A stretch of 64,000 nucleotides of DNA, taken from positions 1,440,340 through 1,504,339 of the forward strand of contig VJWN01000001.1 of assembly GCA_007644065.1 (NCBI GenBank), written 5' to 3'. The position numbers and the translations under genes were made by a program. Position 1 is the first letter of the stretch; each line of letters starts with the position of its first letter. This document shows positions 25,648 through 37,834 of this stretch, piece by piece. The notes under the pieces were generated by a model that saw only the letters and a list, made by a program, of their open reading frames with translations, was not told the DNA's origin and searched no databases. The stretch is from Margaritispora aquatica. Taxonomy: Eukaryota; Ascomycota; Leotiomycetes; Helotiales; Discinellaceae.

Positions 25648-28600
25648 GATGTTTGGTTTAAAATGGAAACCGAATATCTCTGTGTGGATCCTACCAGCCT
25701 TTCTTGCACAGCCTGACTGCAATTGAACTGCAAGGGGCCAAATCTCAGTGCAGGAACAGTCTTGAAAAAGCAGGAACGATCTTGGTGAAAGTGTGAGTGT
25801 GTGAGTGTCTAAGACCGAAGTGAAAAAGCTCCGAGATCCAGGGTATGGGTTTTTTGGTAGATGGTGGAGAAGTGACTATACTTCGAGATTGTTGCGCAGT
25901 AGATGCACAAAGATAGAACGTATCGCGGGGCATTGCTGAGAGTTGCAGAAATCTGTAAGAGAGAGAAATGGTGGAGGAAGAAGATGGAGGTTTGAAAGAG
26001 CACTACTTTCCCCCGTCAGACGTATCCATGTCATACACCATGCTCTGTATGCTCTGACAGACAGGGAATAGCTTTACCATCCCAGTGGCCCGTTCGAGCC
26101 CGGCCCGGACAATAAAGTATTAAGGTGCAGAAGTTAGAATCAGCGGGGGACCAGAAATAGCCTATGCTCTGGCAACCATGGAATGATGCTTGGTCTAATA
26201 GGCGCCGTACCCTTGGCATGGAGTGACAAAGCTACTTATTAGACTAAGTAGTGTTATATGCGACAAAGGTAAAGAATACTTACCGTGCATAGAGACTTCC
26301 TATAGTGCATGCAAACTAATTAATTTTGGTCTGCAATTTTTGCTGTTGTCTGATCTTTGGGCTGAAGGTTTCCTGCAAGAGACCAGGTAAATCATCACAC
26401 TTTGCCTAATCAAGCTTGACAGGCGCGAGATATTCTAACGACATCTGGATGAGCCACTCTTTAACAGGTACTTGGACCTTGTCCCTGCAAAGATAAACCC
26501 ATTGTCCCCCTGACAAATAATCTCACTGCAGGAAAATAAGCGCGATGTTGGGATGAAAAGAACCGACGCCGAATAGAGTACAACGTGATGCAGCAAAGGA
26601 GCAAAATGCTGGATTGGGTCACCTTGGCAGTCGTTTGGGTGTGCGTACAACAAATCAGAGCCCTAGTTGAAGTAAGCGTCCTTCAATAACCCCATTAGAT
26701 TGGGGCCCAAAACTGGTATCAGTGAAGATATTCCATGCAGCCATGCTTCGAAATGCTTGTCTCTGTGCCCCTATGCCACATGTTCGGGTGGGGATTTTTT
26801 TTGCACCCACCTGCCCACCATCTTCCTAAGTTTGCAACTGATCTAAAATTGGATCATCATGTTATTGCGCCTCCTCGAACACCTAAAACCATCAAATAGG
26901 CACAAAGATCCCCCCTCAGAAGTTGAACCACGCGCTTTGAACGTGCGTATTAATAAGGTACAGACATCTGTGAAAAATAGAATCAATGAATTTTCCCGGT
27001 TGAAATAATAAACGATTGCTGTCATTACAATTGAAGAAAGGCCAATATCAATTCAACTGGCGGCAGGGTCAACAAGATCACCACCCTTGACCTTGTCTCA
27101 CTCGTCCCATCTGTGAAGCCTCCCGAGAGATCCTAGCCATAAAGTAACTGTGGAGAGAGATTGCTAACGTTGGAGGCTTGCCAAATTTATCCGTGATGCA
27201 CTTGCGTGCGACATCGATTGTGCAAAGAAGACTTCTTCGACCCCAACAGAAGAACCTCATCGCCCCCAAGATCTTTGAATCAACGATTGAGTGTGTAAGT
27301 CGCAATCGTGCATTCTAACGGCTTTGATCCATGATGGGTAATGTCCATGTTGGTAACGAACGACACTCTTTTAGAAGGAAGGTTTTGCTCCTAGACCTTT
27401 CACGCAATTTCTTCCACTGTCTCAACTTTCCGACGTGGTGATCTTCATTGGTAAGCAATACGAGCAGGCTGAGAGTGGAAAGTTTGTCTCCTGGCCAGTG
27501 CGAATCAAGCTCAAACCCGTGATCCAAAGTCATAAGAGTAATCTTATCGACATCCCCGCCCAGGGATGAAACTAACCGAAGTCATGGTTTGGGTGTGCTC
27601 GTTCGTGACTTGCTGGTTTCTAGTCTAGGAGATAATTGGGGGTTGATGCCAGCGAAGCAACGGAAGTGATCAAAAATGTGTTGTCCTGTTCGCTGACTCT
27701 GCTGACTTTTCAGTTGAGCGGAGAGCGAGACCCGGGCGCTTGTTGACACAAGACAATCCCATCAAGGGACGATCCGTGCCTTTATCGCTTCCTTCAGGTA
27801 ATTGAAACACATACAGTACTGTGCACCGTACAAGTATCTAGCACGGAGGTATTATCCTGGCCAGAAATCAATCTTATCTAAACCAGAGAATATCCACTTG
27901 ATTGAAAATTGTTCCATATCATTGTCTTCCTATCACCCAGGACACAAGTACACTTCGCTCGACGTTGTGGTCGGAAACATTGAGGAAATGGTGGCTGAAA
28001 TCAACCACAAATCCCATTCGTCGATGAAGCTGTGTCTCAAAATAGGTTTCATACTGGCCCTCCAAAAAGCGGCCACTTATCCTTTATGCGTCTATTACTG
28101 TTAATAGAAGATCGATATTCGATTTTTGAAAAGCGTTTAAAAACAAACCAGTAAACCTGTATCCGCGATAAGAAGATCAAGTGATCATGCCGACTGCTGA
28201 GTGATAGGTCGATTATGCTTCATGTATGTGATGCAACTGAAAATATCTCTCCTTACGTGAGAGTTGTAAGAGACGAAAAGTGTTGGTTTTTGAAAGAGAC
28301 GACAAAAATAGAGTTTCAATGTATTCTGAGCTTCCATGTATTGATTGCGCAATCAAGGGTTTTGATCAAGGTTCCTCAATGAATATTTTGGGAAGTTGAT
28401 TTTCTTAGGCTATTTGCAAGAGATTTGTCGGTCGAATTGTTGCCAGCTTGAAGCTGTTGAGAGGAAAAAACATAAATGTTGTCGGGTAGTTATCAACTTT
28501 TACACGTCATCTTACAATCATTTCATTTCAACTAGCGTCTATCGTCGTCAAGAACCCGCAGATGGTTTGAATAGTTTAATAAGCGCAGCTGTGCAAGAAG

Positions 28601-28796
28601 AAAGTTTCTCGAGGTATAGTATTACAAAGACAATGCTTTGGCCGCCCGAAAGCGCAAGGCTTTCGTTAACTTCATATAGCAATAATGCTTCATTGCACAC
28701 GGTTAAGCAGTATTGCACCGTTGCAGAACTATCTCACCCAAAATGTGAGATTCTTCATTCTTCCTCTAATGTAGCTTTTTAGACAACTAGTATTCT
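25648..28796. other. 3.1 kb gene-free region upstream of the transcription factor
   Basis: No supported gene, RNA or repeat. The longest frame (28396-28782, +) has no recognisable motif or fungal codon bias. Sequence is mostly AT-balanced with scattered short AT-rich tracts. It probably includes a long promoter/5' UTR of the C2H2 factor on the left and the 3' end of DUG1 on the right. Confidence 0.5.
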
Positions 28797-30459
28797 CTAA
28801 TCGACTATAGGCTCCTCGGCAACATAATGTAAATAAGCGCCTAGCAATTTGATGCCCTCGATGTAGTTCTTCTTGTCGAGCTTCTCGTTAATTGAGTGGG
28901 CTGCATCAGTAGAACTCCCCATGGGTAGGAGGAGTACGTTCTTCCCTGTTGCTTGCTCGAAAGTCAAAGTGACAGGAATACTATTGCCAGATAAGTCAGT
29001 GTGACCAAGTTTCATAAGAAATCACTTACCTTCCACCTTCCCGTGTCAAATCAGGTTTCATTCCCCATACTCGCTCAACAGCTTTACTGGCTGCAGAGAA
29101 ATTCCAGTGCTTTGGGCTAGCAACCCACCATTTACCAGCATGCAACAGCTCACACTTCATTGTATTCTTGCTACCAAGCTTCTTGAATTGCTCATTGACA
29201 TACTTGTACACCAAGACATCCACATCTTCAGGCTCCATGTTGGGTACCGTGCGTATAGAGAATTTGCCAATGACCTTGGCTGGAATAACTGTTTTCGCAC
29301 CTGGTTGTGAGAAAGCTCCCTCAATGCCATGTACGGAAAGAGATGGATATCTCCAGCGAGCCATCAATGTTCGCTCCTTGTCATTGTAGATTGATGTTTT
29401 ACTTCCAAGAGACTCGTAGAGGTTATCCATGGTAAAGGCAATATCACCGTAAAGAGCTTTCTCGTCGTCGGTTAGAGGGGCAACAAGCTCTGCGAGACCC
29501 GGAATCTGAATCTTGCCATCTGTGTCAACCAGACTAGCGAGAATTCTCACTAAGTCTGTCATTGGCTCTTGTGCTGTTCCACCGAATACGCCGCTGTGAA
29601 GATCTGAGCCGGGTCCAGAGACCTCCACAGAGTAATAACTGCAGCCCCGAAGACCATAGGTAAGGCAAGGTTTCTCGGTACCCAGCCAATAGTTGTCTGA
29701 GATACACACAGCATCAGCATCTGCGAAGTACTGCTTGGCCTCGGCCTTGATGAAATCATCCAATCCTTCCGAACCATACTCCTCCATGCCCTCGAAGCAC
29801 ATTAGTAGATTGACCGGGAAATCCACATCGGCCTTTTGATGGGCCTCGATTGCGTTCAACCAGCCCAACACAGGTCCCTTGTCATCTGTGCTTCCTCGAC
29901 CGAACATTCGTCCCTTGTCATCCACAGTAAGCTCGAAAGGCTCGGTTGCCCATCCGTCCTCCTTTCCTGCTGGTTGTACATCGTAGTGACCGTAGACCAA
30001 GATAGTACGCTTCTTCTTGTCATTTCCATATCTGGCAATCACAACAGGGGGAAGCTCAAGATGTTCCTTTCCAGGCTGCTTTCCTAATGGCCGTTGTTCA
30101 ACCTCGGCACCAAGGGCTTTGAGCTCATCAGCGAGAAACTGCCCCATGCGTACAACATCTGGTCGGCGCTCTTCGTCGGCAGATACCGAGGGTATTGCGA
30201 CAGCCTTCCGAAGTCTCTCGATAAAGTGATCAGAGAGAGAATCAACTTGGCTGAAGAAGCCATCTAATTGAGGTGCCATTTTTCGAGCTTGATGCGCACG
30301 AGTCGCGTCTGAAAGGTAGTTCCGTGCTTGGGTGTGGAATAAATTCGGATTATTCTTGAAGATATGGGACACTGGGGTAATTTTGGCAAAGTGGGAGACT
30401 TTTCGTATATTGGACAGAGTTAGGATGGATGAAGTTGGCGTAAATGCTCTAATAGACAT
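28797..30459 (-). CDS. DUG1: Cys-Gly metallodipeptidase (M20 family)
   Basis: Zinc/manganese dipeptidase that cleaves Cys-Gly during glutathione degradation. Exons 30459..29030 and 28980..28797 (49 nt intron) give 537 aa from the first ATG, or 477 aa from Met61, which is close to yeast Dug1 (481 aa). Metal-site motifs are seen: [15 protein letters not shown] (His), [14 protein letters not shown] (Asp), [12 protein letters not shown] (catalytic Glu and ligand Glu), and in the last exon [15 protein letters not shown] (His). The dimerisation segment includes DLHSGVFGG. Residues 1-60 are basic, Ser/Thr/Asn-rich and free of acidic residues until about 51, so a mitochondrial presequence is plausible; Met61 ([11 protein letters not shown]) would start the ordinary cytosolic form. 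The gene is divergent from SKI8, 426 bp apart. Confidence 0.96.
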
Positions 30460-30885
30460 GTGAGAGCTGTTCCAAGTAGTGGGGTGTGATGATTAAGAGG
30501 GGTTGAAGCTGCAGCATGGATACCTTGAGGTCCTGGCTATTGTCAGCCATTTCTCTGATATTCAGACCCCTTGAGGAGCTTGACTATGGGGTAAAGTAAT
30601 GAGTTCAAGCAAATAAAACAGCTTACATGTTTCAATGAGGAATTTAATAAGATCATTCGCAAAGCTTTTCGAGATCAAGGGTATTATTCTCTACTTTTCA
30701 GCTTTGTGACGATAATCTGCGGTCTTTCCAAAATCCCTGCTTCACCAGCTTCGTTTTCAACGAAGTTCTTGAACACCAAACTTGACCCCACCAAAGCCTT
30801 TATGGTTGCCATTTCCTTCGCAGCGAACGTTCGTATTCTGCCACCAACTGACATGACTATAGCGACGTTGATGAGCTGATCAAAA
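30460..30885. other. divergent promoter, DUG1 / SKI8
   Basis: 426 bp shared by two head-to-head housekeeping genes. No strong TATA box seen. An in-frame upstream ATG/stop pair (ATG at 30853, TGA at 30877) precedes the SKI8 ATG at 30886 and may act as a short upstream reading frame if it is in the transcript. Confidence 0.5.
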
Positions 30886-31990
30886 ATGGTAAGCTGTGTG
30901 CTGCGGAATCTTGGTAGCTCCGCTAACTTTTAAGTCGAAACAATACCTTACTACCCACACAATAGATGACGGTACACCAAATGTACCCCCCATCCTCTCT
31001 GTCGCGCGACTAACATATCTGCAGCACACCTTACAGATATATTCTCACTCGCTGTAACTCCGACGCAAGTTCTGTCGGCTTCTGGTGCGTCCGCCATCAA
31101 AATCTATTCCACAACGTCACCTTCTTTCGACCTCGCGCAAACACTATCCGGAGCACACAAGCTTGGCTGTCACCATATTGCTACCTCTAGAAATGGTATC
31201 GTGGCAGCATCAGCTGGGTTTGGAGGCGAATTGAAAATATGGAGCATCAATTCTGAAAGTGGAGAGTGGAGCGAGGCAGGAAAGGTCGTGGATGGTAATA
31301 AAGCTGGAGATGTATGGGCTATCGTGCTCAGTGAAAATGGTCAATTTCTTGCAAGCACTACATATGATGGACGCATCAATGTTTGGGACTTAAACGTTGT
31401 CTCGGAAGAAGGAACGAAGGGCAAGAAGATCAGAGAGTACGAGACCAAGGGCAGTTTTGGCATGTCTGTGGATATGAGCCGGGATGGAAAGTTCACTGCT
31501 AGTGGACACGAAAATGGCGCTGTATATGTGTTCAACAACGATACTGGAAGAATGATGTATTCTTTACCTGGTGAGTCTTCTCTCCTGTGTTGGGCGGCAA
31601 TCATTAATTGAGTAACTAGGACTTGTCAAGCCAGTACGAACAGTCTCCTTTTCGCCGGCCGGCACACGCTTAGCAGCTGCGGGTGATGCACGTGTCATTG
31701 CTTTATATGATGTGCAGCACGGCGAACAGGTTGCAAATCTTACTGGTCACTCCGCGTGGATCTTCTCTGTGGATTGGAGTGATACTGGCGAGTATCTACT
31801 TAGTGGATCGTTTGACGGCAAGGTCAAAGTCTGGTCTATTGACCAAAGAACATGCGTTGCTACACACAGCGAAACCGACAAGACTTTGTGGTGTGTGAAG
31901 TGGCTTCCAAAGACGGGCAGGAGTGAGGCATTTGCAACAGCAGGCGCAAATAGGAGTATATCCTTCTACAGAGAGGCAACAGGCGGTTAG
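30886..31990 (+). CDS. SKI8: Ski complex WD40 subunit
   Basis: WD-repeat scaffold of the cytoplasmic Ski complex that feeds mRNA to the exosome; in some fungi it also assists meiotic recombination (Rec103/Rec14). Four exons, 30886..30888 (ATG only), 30935..30971, 31025..31570 and 31620..31990, give 318 aa. Intron 1 (GTAAGC...CTAACTTTTAAG) leads to SKQYLTTHTIDDAHLTDIFSLAVTPTQ, the conserved opening of fungal Ski8; intron 2 (GTACAC...CTAACATATCTGCAG) splits the Ala codon of DDAH. WD-type blades end in IKIYS, LKIWS, INVWDL, VYVFN, VIALYD and VKVWS, with SVDWSDTGEYLLSGSFDG typical of a late blade. Length is slightly below yeast Ski8 (397 aa), as in other ascomycetes. Divergent from DUG1. Confidence 0.94.
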
Positions 31991-32933
31991 CTGTCGCAAT
32001 CAACCAATATTCATGATAAATTGTTAGACTTCAGGGCCTTTGCTAGTAGCCGCTCAGCCATCAAAAGAGGAGCTTGGACGTAATATAACCTAGTTAAGGG
32101 AATAGACATCTTCGATTCCATTCCTCCGGTTCGCTTATGAATACATGACTGTCTTTATGTCTCACACCATTAGCTTCAAGTTATCCCAAAATATATGTGC
32201 TTTCGATATTCTAAAACTAGACTGAGCAGAATTGCTTCTCAAAATGTCTTCCTGTACTTCGGGCTCGAATATTGATATCCTCGCTTAGCAAAGGTCGAAC
32301 TCCTAATACAAATCTGACATAGTAGAGCTACATTACAGGATATAGACCACAGTGTAGGCTCTGATTGATAAACTTGCAATTAATCACCACTTGGTATAAT
32401 TGGATTTCTTCTTGGGAGGGCGTACTAGCTACTCACTTCGAGATATACAGAGTACCATAAGATATTGAGCTTCATACGGGGTTTTCTTCTACAAGCGTCT
32501 AGAGGGTTGAATGTATGAATAATAGATGTAAATAGAATCTTTAAGTACATCGCATCCAACATACTTACTTTCAAATTCAGATACCTTGCATTACACACAT
32601 TTATTCAGTCAGTCATTCGACACGTGATATCAAATTTAAGGTTTCAGGGGATCGAGTGGTTCCTGACTAGTCCGTTTTAGCGCAGGAGATACTTGCCAAG
32701 ACACCCGTCGTATCTCAGGATCGCGACGACATTCAAAGAGTTGATCTTAGGCCTACAACTTCGACTTCTTTGTGCCCTTCTGCTCTTCTTCCTCAGTCAC
32801 TCCTTAGACACCACACTCATTCAACACCCTACCGTCCATCGACATTCATTGCTCCCTCAATTCTTCAATACCCACCCCGTCTTTTAAGCTTAATCTCCAG
32901 CGTTGATACCCCAGCTTTTGTTTTTGATTCAAC
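31991..32933. other. intergenic, SKI8 3' end to the GPI protein
   Basis: AT-rich, with no gene seen. A CT-rich leader (32740-32930) precedes the next ATG. Confidence 0.5.
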
Positions 32934-33566
32934 ATGCGCGCCTCTTCAACCTTTGTTTTTGCCGTTATGGCTTTGGTGGGCCAGGCATTTGCTACTCCTC
33001 CAGCCTGTTTGATTGCTGCTATGGGGTATGCTCTTGTTGGTCCAGGACGGATGTATGAAATCGAACTGACCAAGCGCGTAGAGTCCAAGTCAACCCAGGT
33101 GATCTGAAGGCTCTCTGTGGAAGCCTCGAGTCTGCCGTTGTTGGAAACATCACTGAGAAGTGCTCTGGTGCCGCATATTCGTCTGCTACTAGCATCTATG
33201 CTGCTACTTGTCTCGCCTCTGAATCTGTTACTATCTGTATGTATAGTTGGGTTCCGGTTGTATACTAGTTTCTAATGATGTTCAGCTATTACTCAAAGCT
33301 CAAAGACAAGCTCCTCTACTGGCTCTGTCTCTGCAAAGACTACATCATCCGGAACTGCAGCTAAGACGACGTAAGCGCACCCGAAATCCTATGCTCGATT
33401 ACACTAACTCGGATACAGAGGTACTGGTACAACCGCAGCCACCGCAGTTGCCAACACCGGAACATCCTCTGCCCCATCGGCGACAGGTACAAACAGTGCA
33501 GGTTCCAATGCGCCCCAGTTCTTCATTGCTGCCGTTGCAATTGGCATAGCTGGTTTCGCCTTATAA
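32934..33566 (+). CDS. small secreted Cys/Ser-rich GPI-anchored-type protein
   Basis: Four exons, 32934..33025, 33082..33236, 33286..33370 and 33419..33566, give 159 aa. Signal peptide residues 1-20 (MRASSTFVFAVMALVGQAFA). The mature part starts TPPACLIAAMGVQVNPGDL, with four cysteines (PPAC, ALCG, EKCS, ATCL) that could form two disulphides; this is reminiscent of CFEM-like surface proteins but has only half the eight cysteines. A Ser/Thr/Gly/Ala-rich stretch follows (SSKTSSSTGSVSAKTTSSG). It ends with a GPI-type tail: small residues (TNSAGSNAP) and then a hydrophobic end, FFIAAVAIGIAGFAL. It is likely cell-wall or plasma-membrane linked. It is convergent with CCE1, 276 bp away. The function is unknown. 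Confidence 0.85.
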
Positions 33567-33842
33567 GATCTGCAGGACAAGTATTGGATGGAAGGTATAT
33601 AAGCTTAGTGGACAGATGTAGAGTTGTGAGGGAAGAATGTACTACGGAAGACATAGAACGAATGGCATATCAGAGTGTTAGACAGGTCTCAGGTTGTAAG
33701 GCGTTGTGTGGTCTTCTGTGCAGGTTTCATAGTCGAGAATTTGTGCCCTTCTTCACTTCCATACCTTCGCTGCGTCGGAGACCAAGCCTCAAGATCGACA
33801 ATGTATGAATCACTCGTGTAACAATAAAAGTGCAAGTTTCCC

Positions 33843-35000
33843 TCAGCTTTTGGACTTTTTAGAGATAACTAAGCTCTCAAGTCTCTCATTATCTGGATCT
33901 GATAATAATTTCTTGACACCGTTCTCTTCAACCAGCACTCTCTTATTCCTCTGCCAATCTAGCCATGCCATACCCTGCAGCAAGCAATCTGCCAGATCAT
34001 CTAGCTTTGGAATGCCCTTCTTTTCCATCTCATGCTCTATCTCCTTCTCGAGCGCCTTAATTTTCCTCGGTCCCGTAGGTCCACCAGATTTCCTCCCCCA
34101 TTTCTCCTTATACATCTCCGCCATCTTCTCCACCTGTGCATTGCCCATCCCCACCATATCTCCCCGCGCCAACCACGTACGCACCAAGTCGATTTTCTTA
34201 CCCTTGTTAATAACTTTTATGTTCTTCGTTTTGGAGATACGCTTGTACTCTCCAATAGCGATATCCTCATCTGGTTTTCGCTCTGGACCTAACCAGTATG
34301 GACCTATCTTTCCTGGCGCAATGGGCAGTATGATCCCGTTCCAGAGACCTTCACCTTTCAGAGTCGTAAGGATGCTGTATATCATAGACTCGAACATATT
34401 AACTCGCAGTGTCCATTCCAAGACTTGCGCAGCGGAGCCAGACCGGAAGCGTTGCCTCTCTATGAGGATATGTGTTGGATTTAACGGCAGTAACCGTCCT
34501 TTGATGAGACTATAAGCTGTATTTGACAACGTAGCCGGGTCGAACGGCTCTAGAGCTTTGGCCTCCATCCGCGGCTGCTTTGCAGCTGGGTTTGCGGAGT
34601 CAATTGGCTTCGTCGCCGTGACCATAGGTTTACTGGACACAGCGAGACGCTGCCAGGCTTTGATCTGGGGCAGGACACCCGGTTTGTCTGTCGCGGGGGC
34701 ATCGATGAGGCAGTATGCGAGGTTTCGGATGCCCATATCTATGCTGAGGATTCGCAGGTGAGGGTCTGAGGCTTTTGGCTGAGGAGTTTCTGTGGTGGTT
34801 GCTGTTTCGTGGTTTATGAGCTGGGTGAGAATGGGTTTAGTGCCTGAGACTGAGAGGCCTAGCTTTAGTGCAAGTGTTCGCAGCTCGACCAGCTTTAGAG
34901 ATGCTAAGGTCGTTGCCATTGCGGCTAATCTTTTGGAAAGTGCATGTATGTCCTCATGAGCAAGTAAGAATGTTGGGTTGACGCGAGGCGCGTCATGCAT
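33843..35000 (-). CDS. CCE1: mitochondrial cruciform-cutting endonuclease (Holliday-junction resolvase)
   Basis: Resolves four-way junctions in mitochondrial DNA; same RNase H-like fold as S. pombe Ydc2. Single exon, 385 aa. N-terminal residues 25-65 (TTLASLKLVELRTLALKLGLSVSGTKPILTQLI) form the SAP-like helix pair that precedes the nuclease in Cce1/Ydc2. The nuclease begins LRILSIDMGIRNLAYCLID, with the first catalytic Asp. ILIERQRFRSG supplies the Glu motif and PKLDDLADCLLQGMAWLDW the C-terminal Asp pair. All acidic catalytic residues are present. Residues 1-28 contain HALSKRLAAM, and import into mitochondria is inferred from the family. Convergent with the GPI protein gene. Confidence 0.95.
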   Translation of the reverse strand: MHDAPRVNPTFLLAHEDIHALSKRLAAMATTLASLKLVELRTLALKLGLSVSGTKPILTQLINHETATTTETPQPKASDPHLRILSIDMGIRNLAYCLIDAPATDKPGVLPQIKAWQRLAVSSKPMVTATKPIDSANPAAKQPRMEAKALEPFDPATLSNTAYSLIKGRLLPLNPTHILIERQRFRSGSAAQVLEWTLRVNMFESMIYSILTTLKGEGLWNGIILPIAPGKIGPYWLGPERKPDEDIAIGEYKRISKTKNIKVINKGKKIDLVRTWLARGDMVGMGNAQVEKMAEMYKEKWGRKSGGPTGPRKIKALEKEIEHEMEKKGIPKLDDLADCLLQGMAWLDWQRNKRVLVEENGVKKLLSDPDNERLESLVISKKSKS

Positions 35001-35355
35001 GTCACAAGCCTCGGTTGAACCTGTATGCAGGGTTTATGCAAGGCGAAATACAGCACTGGTTTGGAACATAAATTTTGAATCCATAAATCAAGGATAACCT
35101 CTTAGGTTTGAAATGTACCTTGAATAGCTTTTTTAATTCGAACCCGTTCGTTCTATGTTTATATTTTTACCTACTGTTTTGTATGGGATCCGTTCCCTAT
35201 CTATACTCGCTTAATTTCTGCTTGTCACCATTCTCGAACACAATTATCTACATTTGTATGATGGACTTCTATCGTTTAGAAAAAGCACTATGAGAAGCGG
35301 AATGATTGTGGCCCAGAAAATTTAAACTATCAGACTGTAGGATTTACCCTTCTTT
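35001..35355. other. short intergenic region
   Basis: 355 bp, T-rich, upstream of CCE1 and downstream of the membrane-protein gene. No gene. Confidence 0.5.
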
Positions 35356-37834
35356 CTAAAAGAAATGTGCTCGATCCCTCCTCCTCACAACATGCGCTTC
35401 ACGGCCATTCGTCACTTTGCCCTCATCTCCCACAAGAACCATATCCTTATGATTGAAGTCCTTTTCTCTAATCCAATCTTTCACTTCACTATCTCTCATC
35501 AAACTTGTCTCTTCCAGAATTGGTATGACATTCTGAGATTGCAGCTGGGCCAATGTGTGCCAGCTCTCGCCAATGAAGGACAGCTTTGTTCCTGCAATGA
35601 ATACAGCAGTTATGATGATCACTATGATCAGATGTAACACAAGACCAACTGTTATAATGACAAGACCTGCACGGCCTACCGGTTGCAATTGCGACTCGAT
35701 AAAAGTGGTGGAGCTTGGCCCGCTGGAGTCAAATTGTTGCAATCTAGAATTGACCTTTAGTATATAGAGGAGTTGGAATTTCGGAATATTGCTTACCGAT
35801 CATAGTACTGCATCATGTTGACGACAGTGAAGATCGCTTGTAGCGCTTTTGCTGCGCTTCCAGTCTGCTGAATTGAAGATTGAAAAATTGACGACAAGGC
35901 TGTGCTGACACCGGTAGTGTTGGTGTCAATATTCATCACCGATCTTCCACAATTCGTACACATCGCCCAAGACGTGGTGGATGGATACAAGGATGTTGCC
36001 CCAAGAAGCATGCCAAACCCATAAGTCCCATCGAGTGCACGAAGAACTGTAGCTCCGTCATCATCCGATATGTGACGAAGACTACTCCAATTCTTGGATG
36101 GTTCGAGCTTAAATAGCCCTCGATCCCAGAGAGTCTTGTTTGAGCCATCAGCACCTAGTTGGCGAAGGACATCGGCTGCATTTAACGCAAGATTGGTGCC
36201 TTTTTGTGCTCGTAAGACAGGTTCTGTCCTATTGACCGGGCTCGAGACAGTGATGTTTGTGTCTAATGCTGCAAAGTTTGTGAAGCAGTAACTGATGGAA
36301 ATAGTCTTCAAAGTTAGAGCAAACGTACTTGCAGCTTTATACGTGACCCATGAAGTGGTATTTGACGAGATGTCCGTCCATTTTGTGTTATTCAAATGGC
36401 CAAATCCAGGCGGGAGCTGTCCTGTATAATTGACAAGCACATATGAAAGTGGATCGAATAGGAGATTCTCACGAAGAAGCGATGATGCTCTGGTCCCCAG
36501 TATCAAAGTTCGTCCGTTTCCATCAGAACCTCCACCTGTCTCATTGGGATTTCCGTAGCGATTGCCAGCTACACACATGGTGATGGGCCAATCATTTGTT
36601 CTCCCGTCTGCAATTGCCAAGTCGCATGTGAAGCTGACAAAGTTGCTTGGTCTTGGGACATTATTGCCATTACCAGGTGAAGAATCATTATAGAACGAAA
36701 TCCCCTCTGGGACCGTTTTACCCAGTGAAATGAGTCCAGTCAGGTAAGGGGGGTCGACTCCGAGTTCACCCCCTCCAGATACCATCAAGAGGTCTTGGAT
36801 CGTAGGCTTTACGCATACGACACGGCTGTTGAGCAGCGTCCCAAGTCCGGTGTAATTGCTCATCGTTTGGCGTGTCGTGGGTGAGGTTATCGGAAGGATT
36901 GCACGAACCACCACTCCAGTGTCGTCTACTTTGGTGTTCGTATTGTTGGAAACTTCGGAATACTCACCGAAAGTTGGATAAATAGGTGGCATCAGAGTTG
37001 AGAAATCGGCTTCGTATTGTCCGATCAAATTTGTTTTCGTCGAATTAAGAGAGAAAGCTGTCTGACTGGAAATAGCATCTCCAATGATGGGTGCTATTTG
37101 GAGATCGGCAATGAGTGCCGTAGAAATGAAATGAGATGCCATTGATGTGATTGACAGCGCAATGGTAACGATGAGAAGATACCATATTCGTGCACCGAAA
37201 ATGCCCCCTTTGAGTAGGAATATCGGCAACGAAGGACTAAATCTTTGAATCGACAGAGAGACTGAATGGAATAAACTGAACCCTTTAGATAGCTCCATGA
37301 TGGCGGCTATGATCATGGAAGTACATATACTAGATTGGAACGCAATGATGGTGCGAAGTGCAACGGATGAAAGTGTGACTGCCCGTTGAAGATAGGCATG
37401 CAGGACCAGCCAACGCCAGATTGGCATGTTCTCGTCCCCTGTCCACTAATAGAGGGTTAGTATGAATTGAAGTACGTTGATTGAAGATATACCAAAATCC
37501 ACAAGAAAACTAGTATTGCAACCACCAGAGAACTCCCGATAGCAATTACTGTAACATTTAACATGCCAATCTTCTCCAGGAATGTAATTCTCTTTTGCTC
37601 ATATGGTTCGCTCGAAATTGATGTTGAGCGAACACTCATTCTGTTAACATCATAATTGTGCTTCGTCCGCTCATGCTGTAGCGAGGCATCTTCCATTCTA
37701 GAGCTAAGCATGGCTGAGAGTGCCTGTCGAAAGCAAACGAAAAGAAAAATAACAAACAGAAAAGAAATAGAACGTTCAAGACTCTCGCCAGGAGACACCT
37801 TGTGCCAATTTTTTCCCTGTGGAAATAAGAACAT
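35356..37834 (-). CDS. large multi-pass membrane protein of unknown function
   Basis: At least three exons: (37834)..37493, 37445..35797 and 35743..35356, with introns of 47 and 53 nt that restore the frame (FLWIL|WTGDENMPIWRW; QYYDR|LQQFDSS). As drawn it has 792 aa. N-terminal polar part (SSRMEDASLQHERTKHNYDVNRMSVRSTS), then a transmembrane segment (NVTVIAIGSSLVVAILVFLWIL), and several more hydrophobic segments over the next 180 residues (for example IWYLLIVTIALSITSMASHFI). A roughly 400-residue, N-glycosylation-rich loop with scattered cysteines follows, then a final helix pair (AGLVIITVGLVLHLIIVIIITAVFIAG) and a cytosolic tail. This architecture occurs in a family of uncharacterised Pezizomycotina proteins. 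The 5' end is uncertain: the stretch read as SISFLFVIFLFVCF may instead be an intron (37798..37724), and a further upstream exon encoding SAEPLNLLANNMGTARLTT is likely. Confidence 0.75.

Noticed and set aside
26060..26120. CCCGTTCGAGCCCGGCCCGG resembling a tRNA T arm (box B)
   Set aside because: The stem has a C-C mismatch and no matching D or anticodon arms lie upstream at the right distance on either strand.
28396..28782. 128-codon plus-strand frame
   Set aside because: No recognisable motif, no signal peptide and no codon bias like the neighbours; likely chance.
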